Below, in pieces: positions 17,645 to 22,861 of a stretch of DNA of 24,592 bases. Position 1 is the stretch's first letter. Each line of letters opens with the position of its first letter. The DNA comes from JACCYQ01 sp036675565. GTDB taxonomy: Bacteria; Bacteroidota; Bacteroidia; Chitinophagales; Chitinophagaceae. The translations under genes and the position numbers were made by a program. The DNA lies in contig JAKFER010000026.1 in the NCBI GenBank assembly GCA_036675565.1, forward strand, positions 1 to 24,592, in the 5' to 3' direction. The notes under the pieces are model-generated. The model was not told the origin of the DNA, did not search any database, and was given only the letters and a program-made list of their open reading frames with translations.

Positions 17645-17707
17645 CTACTTACCCCGATAAGAGTTTGTATGCCACCACCACTGATTAATATTAGAATTTC
17701 TATTCAT
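17645..17707 (-). CDS. trp operon leader peptide (three consecutive Trp codons)
   Basis: A 20-codon frame ending in TAG. Codons 10-12 are TGG-TGG-TGG (17680-17672), preceded by NQ and followed by HTNSYRGK. It lies directly between a promoter-like element and the trp terminator. Established model for such leaders: when charged tRNA-Trp is scarce the ribosome stalls at the Trp codons, leaving the downstream UAUCGGGGU free to pair with the 5' arm of the terminator and so permit transcription of trpE; when Trp is plentiful the ribosome reaches the stop, covers that segment, and the terminator forms. A short hairpin (CUUA 17662-17659 with UAAG 17652-17649, extendable by ACU/AGU with a bulge) overlaps the same segment. 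Too short for ordinary gene callers. Confidence 0.93.
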   Translation of the reverse strand: MNRNSNINQWWWHTNSYRGK

Positions 17708-17715
17708 TATGGATA

Positions 17716-17747
17716 CAAATATGCGTGTACATTCTGAATTGAACAAA
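17716..17747 (-). promoter_or_regulatory. Promoter of the trp operon
   Basis: Minus strand TTTG (17747-17744), 20-nt spacer, CATATTTG (17723-17716), against the Bacteroidota consensus TTTG-N(17-23)-TAnnTTTG (one mismatch). The transcript would start only a few bases before the leader peptide ATG at 17707, so the leader is translated from a very short or absent 5' untranslated region. Confidence 0.7.
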
Positions 17748-17778
17748 TAAAATTTGATAGCTTTAAAAAAACTGAGCC

Positions 17779-18069
17779 ATGCTGATCAAACACAATCACC
17801 ATGATAATAAGGGCGCTTTTATAGTAGAAGTTGACGGAAACATCCTGGCCGAAATGATTTATTACAAACCATTTGAAAATAAAATGGTCATTGAACATAC
17901 TGAAGTTAGCGAAGAACTAAAAGGACAAAACATCGGCTTTCAACTGGTACAGGCAGCGGTGGATTATGCCCGGCAACACCATATTAAAATAACGCCCCTA
18001 TGTCCATTCGCTTATTCTGTTTTCAAGAAAAAACCGGATTTCCAGGATGTGTTGGAAACTTCGAATTAA
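17779..18069 (+). CDS. Small YjdJ-type GNAT acetyltransferase
   Basis: A 96-residue minimal GNAT protein of the YjdJ/COG2388 kind, in which only the acetyl-CoA half of the fold is kept. Motifs: MVIEHTEVSEELKGQNIG (about 34-51; G-Q-N-I-G is the CoA loop) and the diagnostic ITPLCPFAYSVFKKKPDF (about 73-90) with its conserved Cys76. Substrate unknown. It is the only + strand gene between the two minus-strand amino-acid blocks: divergent from the trp leader and convergent with hisB, whose stop codon is only 11 nt away. There is no room for a dedicated terminator, so his transcripts may run antisense through it. Confidence 0.88.
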   Translation: MLIKHNHHDNKGAFIVEVDGNILAEMIYYKPFENKMVIEHTEVSEELKGQNIGFQLVQAAVDYARQHHIKITPLCPFAYSVFKKKPDFQDVLETSN

Positions 18070-18080
18070 ATAATACAATT

Positions 18081-19244
18081 TCAAAGGATTCCCTTCGTCG
18101 AGGGCAAATAATTACTAAATGGATCTCTTCGCACCGCCATGCGGATGGCTTTGGCAAAAGCCTTGAAAATGGCTTCTATTTTATGATGTTCATTATCCCC
18201 ATGACATTCAATATTCAGGTTGCATTTGGCAGCATCACTGAATGATTTAAAAAAATGGAAAAACATTTCTGTCGGCATCTCCCCTATTTTCTCTCTTTTA
18301 AAAACGGCATTCCAGACCAGCCAGTTCCTTCCGCCAAAATCGATCAGCACTTTGGCTTCGGCTTCATCCATTGGAAGGGCAAAGCCATAACGCTCCATAC
18401 CACGTTTATCTGTAAGCGCTTTTGAAAAAGCTTCACCCAGTGCAATTCCCGTATCCTCGATGGTGTGGTGTTCATCAATGTGCAGATCCCCTTTTACTTC
18501 TATGTCAAGGTCTATTTTACCATGACGGGCGATCTGTTCCAGCATGTGGTCAAAAAAACCAAGTCCCGTTTTTATAGATGCATGACCCAATCCATCCATA
18601 TTTAATTTTACATGGATTTTTGTTTCGTTGGTATTTCGGGAATGATCAACGAACCGCAAACCCGATTTTAAAAATTCATAGACCTTACTCCATTCAACCG
18701 TTTCTATCGCAACCACTTCTTCCAGTTCTTTACGCTGATGGATAATCTCCGCTCCGCCCAGGTCAGGATCAGCATTCAACCAGATTGCTTTGCATCCAAG
18801 ATTCTTTGCGAGTTGAACATCGGTGATGCGGTCGCCTATTACAAATGAATTGGCGATGTCATAGTATGCATCATCCAGGTAAGCTTTTAACATCCCTACA
18901 CCGGGTTTTCGATTGGGAGAATTCTGGTGAGGATAGGACCGGTCAATATAAGTTGCGGAAAAACTGATGCCTTCATTCTCGAAACTTTTTACAATGTGCT
19001 GGTGCACCGGCCAGAAAGTTTTTTCCGGGAAACCCTCTGTGCCTAATCCATCCTGGTTGGTAACCATCACCAATTCGTAATCCAGTTCATTGGCAATGCG
19101 ACCGAGGTATTGAAACACTTCAGGATAAAATTCCAGTTTATCGAAAGAATCGATCTGGTAAGTTGGCGGCGCTTCTTTGATCATCGTTCCATCACGATCA
19201 ATAAAAAGTAAACGTTTACGAACCGGGTTGGCCATGTTTTCCAT
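18081..19244 (-). CDS. hisB: Bifunctional histidinol-phosphatase / imidazoleglycerol-phosphate dehydratase HisB
   Basis: Catalyses dehydration of imidazole glycerol phosphate and, later, dephosphorylation of histidinol phosphate. I place the start at 19244 (387 residues), 2 nt after the hisC stop; a longer frame from 19325 would overlap hisC by 79 nt and adds a lysine-rich tail unlike the family. Residues 1-165 are a HAD phosphatase: D16 and D18 in FIDRDGTM, VTNQDG, RKPG and the GDRITDVQLAKNLG motif. Residues about 200-387 are the dehydratase with GFFDHMLEQIARHG, DEHHTIEDTGIALGEAF, MDEAEAKVLIDFGGR and the manganese-binding ECHGDNEHHKIEAIFKAFAKA. The phosphatase loop that binds zinc through cysteines in E. 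coli HisB reads IDRSYPHQNSPNRKPG here, with no cysteine. Confidence 0.97.
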   Translation of the reverse strand: MENMANPVRKRLLFIDRDGTMIKEAPPTYQIDSFDKLEFYPEVFQYLGRIANELDYELVMVTNQDGLGTEGFPEKTFWPVHQHIVKSFENEGISFSATYIDRSYPHQNSPNRKPGVGMLKAYLDDAYYDIANSFVIGDRITDVQLAKNLGCKAIWLNADPDLGGAEIIHQRKELEEVVAIETVEWSKVYEFLKSGLRFVDHSRNTNETKIHVKLNMDGLGHASIKTGLGFFDHMLEQIARHGKIDLDIEVKGDLHIDEHHTIEDTGIALGEAFSKALTDKRGMERYGFALPMDEAEAKVLIDFGGRNWLVWNAVFKREKIGEMPTEMFFHFFKSFSDAAKCNLNIECHGDNEHHKIEAIFKAFAKAIRMAVRRDPFSNYLPSTKGIL

Positions 19245-19246
19245 AC

Positions 19247-20302
19247 TTATGATTTTGTAAAATGTTTTAATGCATTTACCAATAATTCGTTTTCGCTTTT
19301 GGTTCCAACAGTAATACGCAAACAACCTTCACAATGCGTAACCTTAGACCTGTTTCTTACAACGATTCCTTTATCCAACAGGAATTGATAAATTCCATCT
19401 GCATCATTCACTTTAACCAACAAGAAATTGGCATCACTGGGATAAATTTTTTCAACGATCGGCAACTCATTCAGTTTTTCGGTTAATGATTCCCGTTCGG
19501 TTACTAGTTCCACAATCATATCATTAACCTGTTGCACTTCATCCAGCGCCTGCAATACAAGATCCTGTGTTGCCTGGTTAATATTGTATGGTGGTTTTAC
19601 TTTATTCATTACCCCGATAATATTTTCATCCGCAAACGCAAGACCCAGTCGCAAAGCTGCCAGGCCCCAGGCCTTGGATAAGGTTTGCAGGATAACGAGG
19701 TTTGGATAATCCGCCAGTTCATGGATAAAAGAACGGTGACGTGAAAAATTTATATATGCTTCATCCAACACCACCAATCCAAAATAATTATTGAGGATCA
19801 TTTCGACATCTTCCCTGATCAATGAATTTCCGGATGGATTATTGGGCGAACACAAAAAGATCATCTTGGTATGATCATCAATAGCTTCTTCAATAGCTGC
19901 AAGATCCAATTGGAAATTGGAAGTGAGATTTACATTTTTTACAGCCACGTTGTTGATAGCAGCACTCACAGAATACATGCCGTATGTTGGTGGACAAACG
20001 ATCACATTGTCAACACCGGGCTCGCAAAAACACCTGAAAAGAATATCTATACATTCATCGCTCCCATTGCCAATGAAAATTTTTTCTGCAGCAACTGCTT
20101 TTACGGCGCTTAATTTTTCTTTTAATTTTTTTTGAAGCGGATCAGGGTACCGGTTGTACCATTTCATTAATGGTGAACCAAGGCTGTTTTCATTAGCATC
20201 TAAAAAGGTATTTGCATCGCCACTGTATTCATCCCTGGCTGAAGAATAAGGAACCAGGTCCTTTATAATTTGCCTTGTTATTTCATCTAAATTAAAACTC
20301 AT
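19247..20302 (-). CDS. hisC: Histidinol-phosphate aminotransferase
   Basis: PLP enzyme transferring the amino group from glutamate to imidazole acetol phosphate. 351 residues, standard length. It shows LDANENSLGSP at the N terminus, GNGSDE (79-83), CSPNNPSGN (151-159), LDEAYINF (179-186) and the Schiff-base lysine K210 in TLSKAWGLAALRLG, with the C-terminal arginine in GCLRITVG. It follows hisD after 46 nt and is almost abutted by hisB. Confidence 0.97.
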   Translation of the reverse strand: MSFNLDEITRQIIKDLVPYSSARDEYSGDANTFLDANENSLGSPLMKWYNRYPDPLQKKLKEKLSAVKAVAAEKIFIGNGSDECIDILFRCFCEPGVDNVIVCPPTYGMYSVSAAINNVAVKNVNLTSNFQLDLAAIEEAIDDHTKMIFLCSPNNPSGNSLIREDVEMILNNYFGLVVLDEAYINFSRHRSFIHELADYPNLVILQTLSKAWGLAALRLGLAFADENIIGVMNKVKPPYNINQATQDLVLQALDEVQQVNDMIVELVTERESLTEKLNELPIVEKIYPSDANFLLVKVNDADGIYQFLLDKGIVVRNRSKVTHCEGCLRITVGTKSENELLVNALKHFTKS

Positions 20303-20348
20303 ATTACTACTTTGATGATGACCTGGCCCACAAACCCGTCACCCATAT

Positions 20349-21632
20349 TTAATTAATTGTCTTTAAACGGACACTTACAGCTTGCGCATGTGCATGCAAT
20401 CCTTCCGCTTCTGCCATTTGCTCTATATGCCTGCCAATATTGAGTAATCCTGTTTCTGTCAATTTCTGATAAGAAATAGTTTTGCTGAAACTTTCCACGC
20501 TTAGTCCGCTATACATTTTTGCATAACCGTTAGTTGGTAAGGTATGGTTTGTGCCACTGGCATAATCGCCTGCGCTTTCAGATGAGTAGGCACCAATAAA
20601 AACAGATCCCGCATTAATCACTTTTTCTGCCAATGCATCTGCACGTTCACAATTTAAAATCAGGTGTTCAGGCGCATATTGATTTAACAGATCCATGGCC
20701 TCTTCTTCAGTGTTGACTAAAATGGAATGACTTTTTTGTAAAGCTTGCTGTGCTATCGCTCTTCGGGGTAAAATATGTAATTGCCGTTTCAGTTCTTCAT
20801 GAACAGTATTCAACAATTCTTCACTTGTTGTAACCAGGATCACCTGGCTATCCGCGCCATGTTCGGCCTGTGATAATAAATCAGCAACAATAAATGCAGG
20901 ATTCGCATGCGCATCCGCATATACCGCTACTTCACTGGGACCTGCAGGCATGTCGATGGCCACGCCCATTTGCTGAACAACTTGTTTTGCTTTTGTAACA
21001 AACTGGTTGCCCGGACCAAAAATTTTATAAACTGCAGGAATGGTTTCTGTACCAAAAGCCATTGCGGCAATAGCCTGTACGCCCCCTGTTTTAAACACCT
21101 GTTTTATGCCTGCTTGTTTGGCAGCATATAAAATAGCAGGATGAATTTTTCCATCTTTACCGGGAGGAGTACATAAAACAATTTCTTTGCAACCAATGAT
21201 CGTTGCAGGAATTCCCAGCATCAGGACGGTTGAAAATAATGGAGCCGAACCACCGGGAATATATAAACCTACTTTTTCAATAGCCACCATTTTTTGCCAG
21301 CAACTTACGCCGGGCATGGTTTCAATGATACGTGGATATTGCACCTGCGCAGCATGAAAGGCGGCGATATTCAATTTAGCTTGTTGAATAGCTTCTTTTA
21401 ATTCAGGTGAAAGTTGATTTTCTGCCTCATTAAATTCCTGTTCGGTTACCTGCCATTCACGAATGGAAACGCCATCGAATTTGCGGGTAAATTTAAATAA
21501 TGCTTTATCCCCTTTCCGTTTAACCAGCCTGATGATCCGTTCAACTTTTCTTTCCAGTTTGGATGAATCAAAAACCGGGCGTTGCAAAATTTTATCCCAG
21601 TCTTTTCTTTCTACATTTTTATGAACCTGCAT
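20349..21632 (-). CDS. hisD: Histidinol dehydrogenase
   Basis: Zinc enzyme performing the final two NAD-dependent oxidations from L-histidinol to L-histidine. 427 residues. The zinc ligands expected from E. coli HisD (Q259, H262, D360, H419) fall here at Q255, H258, D356 and H415, and the catalytic Glu-His pair at E322-H323 in YAPEHLIL. GPGNQFVTKAKQVV, DMPAGPSE and SGTNHTLPT are intact. It starts 20 nt after the hisG stop. Confidence 0.98.
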   Translation of the reverse strand: MQVHKNVERKDWDKILQRPVFDSSKLERKVERIIRLVKRKGDKALFKFTRKFDGVSIREWQVTEQEFNEAENQLSPELKEAIQQAKLNIAAFHAAQVQYPRIIETMPGVSCWQKMVAIEKVGLYIPGGSAPLFSTVLMLGIPATIIGCKEIVLCTPPGKDGKIHPAILYAAKQAGIKQVFKTGGVQAIAAMAFGTETIPAVYKIFGPGNQFVTKAKQVVQQMGVAIDMPAGPSEVAVYADAHANPAFIVADLLSQAEHGADSQVILVTTSEELLNTVHEELKRQLHILPRRAIAQQALQKSHSILVNTEEEAMDLLNQYAPEHLILNCERADALAEKVINAGSVFIGAYSSESAGDYASGTNHTLPTNGYAKMYSGLSVESFSKTISYQKLTETGLLNIGRHIEQMAEAEGLHAHAQAVSVRLKTIN

Positions 21633-21652
21633 GATTTTTGTTATTCTGATTA

Positions 21653-22567
21653 TTACACAATCATTTTTTCAATTGGAACAACCAATATTCCCTGCGCACC
21701 GGCATCTTTTAATTTTTCAATGATCTCCCAGAATTCATCTTCCTGCAACACGCTGTGTACACTGCTCCAGCCGGCTTCAGCCAAAGGTAAAACAGTGGGA
21801 CTTTTCATTCCCGGTAGTAAGGAAATAATGCGATCAAGGGAATCATTCGGCGCATTCAACAAAACATATTTATTATGCCTGGCCTGCCTTACCGCATGAA
21901 TGCGAAAAATGAGTCTGTCGAGAATAGCCAGTTTGGCATCGTTGAGTGAAACGTTTTTTATGAGGACTGCCTGGCTATGCAATATTGTTTCCACTTCTTT
22001 TAACCCATTCATGAATAAGGTTGAACCACTGCTAACCAAATCGCAAACAGCATCAGCCAGCCCTATACCGGGTGCAATCTCCACCGAACCACTGATCTCA
22101 TGGATCTCCGCATCCAGTTGATTACGTTTCAGAAATTGTTCCAATAAAAAAGGATAACTGGTTGCTATTTTTTTATGTTGCAAATACTGTATATCATCAT
22201 ATTCCTCCTTCCTTTCAACTGCAATGGATAAGCGACATTTACCAAATCCCAATTTTTCAGATACAGCCACTTCTTTCCCTTTTTCGTACAATACATTTTC
22301 ACCTACAATACCAGCATCGGCAACGCCATCCTCCACGTATTGGGGAATATCATCATCTCTTAAAAAATAAATTTCAATGGGAAAATTCTCCGCCTCCACT
22401 TTGAGCCGGTTATGCCCATTGCGGATATCGATCCCGCAATCTTTCAACAACTTTACTGAGTCTTCGAATAAACGGCCTGATTTCTGAATGGCCAGTTTTA
22501 AGATTTCATTTCCACCAGTTCCATTTTCCATTGGAGCATATTTTTTTTTGATCAAACTTTCTTTCAT
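21653..22567 (-). CDS. hisG: ATP phosphoribosyltransferase, long form (HisG-L)
   Basis: First committed step: condensation of ATP with PRPP. 304 residues from this ATG, with a second plausible ATG at 22531 giving 292, closer to the usual length; the nine-A run just upstream of the second ATG would suit an A-rich Bacteroidota start region. LKLAIQKSGRL, LRDDDIPQYVEDGVADAGIVGENVL and the PRPP loop DLVSSGSTLF are intact. The C-terminal about 75 residues (DSLDRIISLLPGMKSPTV...VHSVLQED...LKDAGAQGILVVPIEKM) form the regulatory domain of the long, HisZ-independent class, so histidine feedback inhibition is expected in addition to attenuation. First structural gene after the his leader, 110 nt beyond the attenuator. 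Confidence 0.97.
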   Translation of the reverse strand: MKESLIKKKYAPMENGTGGNEILKLAIQKSGRLFEDSVKLLKDCGIDIRNGHNRLKVEAENFPIEIYFLRDDDIPQYVEDGVADAGIVGENVLYEKGKEVAVSEKLGFGKCRLSIAVERKEEYDDIQYLQHKKIATSYPFLLEQFLKRNQLDAEIHEISGSVEIAPGIGLADAVCDLVSSGSTLFMNGLKEVETILHSQAVLIKNVSLNDAKLAILDRLIFRIHAVRQARHNKYVLLNAPNDSLDRIISLLPGMKSPTVLPLAEAGWSSVHSVLQEDEFWEIIEKLKDAGAQGILVVPIEKMIV

Positions 22568-22676
22568 GTGTTGATATTAATTTTTGCCTACATTTTGTTT
22601 ATACAGCATTCCTGTCTCATAACCAGAAATATGCCTCATTGTTCCATTCAATAGCTTTTTATTCTGTTAAGGAAAT
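22568..22676. other. Untranslated region between his attenuator and hisG
   Basis: 109 nt of AT-rich DNA between the attenuator T-run and the first hisG ATG. I see no second hairpin with a T-run and no second promoter match. Confidence 0.5.
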
Positions 22677-22703
22677 AAAAAAGGCTCACCTTCCTGGTAA
22701 GCC
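22677..22703 (-). terminator. his attenuator terminator
   Basis: Minus strand GGCTTACC (22703-22696), loop AGGAA, GGTGAGCC (22690-22683), then six Ts (22682-22677). The 8-bp stem contains one G-U pair. It sits between the His-rich leader peptide and hisG. The 3' arm is an exact copy of an octamer located inside the leader peptide frame (22747-22740), so the 5' arm can pair equally with either copy. Confidence 0.92.
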
Positions 22704-22756
22704 GATCATTCTATAAATTTATATTTACACAATATCACCGGCTCACCAATGGTAAG
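22696..22756 (-). promoter_or_regulatory. his antiterminator / anti-antiterminator segments
   Basis: Three mutually exclusive pairings can be read. Segment 1, CTTACC (22756-22751), pairs with GGTGAG of segment 2 across a 3-nt loop. Segment 2, GGTGAGCC (22747-22740), pairs with segment 3, GGCTTACC (22703-22696), and the stem extends inward by G-C, G-U and U-A, giving 11 bp against 8 bp for the terminator. Segment 3 pairs with segment 4 to form the terminator. A ribosome stalled on the His codons just upstream would mask segment 1 and favour the 2:3 antiterminator. Confidence 0.88.
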
Positions 22757-22791
22757 TTTGCATGATGATGTATGTGCATTGTTTTTTTCAT
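22735..22791 (-). CDS. his operon leader peptide (HIHHH)
   Basis: An 18-codon frame, MKKTMHIHHHANLPLVSR, ending in TGA. Four of five consecutive codons are His (CAC 22776-22774; CAT three times 22770-22762). An in-frame second ATG at 22779 would give 14 residues; the promoter position leaves almost no leader before the first ATG, whereas the second is preceded by an A-rich AAAAAAACA typical of Bacteroidota starts. The last codons of the peptide overlap segments 1 and 2 of the attenuator, exactly as required for ribosome position to decide the fold. The 63-codon minus frame at 22706-22897 is a different frame and not a gene. Confidence 0.93.
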   Translation of the reverse strand: MKKTMHIHHHANLPLVSR

Positions 22792-22796
22792 TCCGG

Positions 22797-22826
22797 CAAA
22801 GATAATTGTAGTAGCCATTGAACAAA
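22797..22826 (-). promoter_or_regulatory. Promoter of the his operon
   Basis: Minus strand TTTG (22826-22823), 18-nt spacer, TATCTTTG (22804-22797): an exact match to the Bacteroidota TTTG-N(17-23)-TAnnTTTG consensus. The expected start point is within a few bases of the leader ATG at 22791. Confidence 0.8.
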
Positions 22827-22861
22827 AATTTATATTTATTCCCTAAAAAATCCTGATTAGT

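Noticed and set aside
17614..17760. T-box or TRAP-type control of trp
   Set aside because: No T-box TGGNACCGCG-like sequence and no spaced GAG/UAG series; the leader peptide with tandem TGG codons accounts for the region.
17707..17898. 63-codon minus-strand frame antisense to the small acetyltransferase
   Set aside because: Overlaps a recognisable GNAT gene and the trp promoter; no family features.
19245..19325. Longer N terminus for hisB starting at 19325
   Set aside because: It would overlap hisC by 79 nt and adds a basic non-family extension; the ATG at 19244 sits 2 nt after the hisC stop and yields a normal-length protein.
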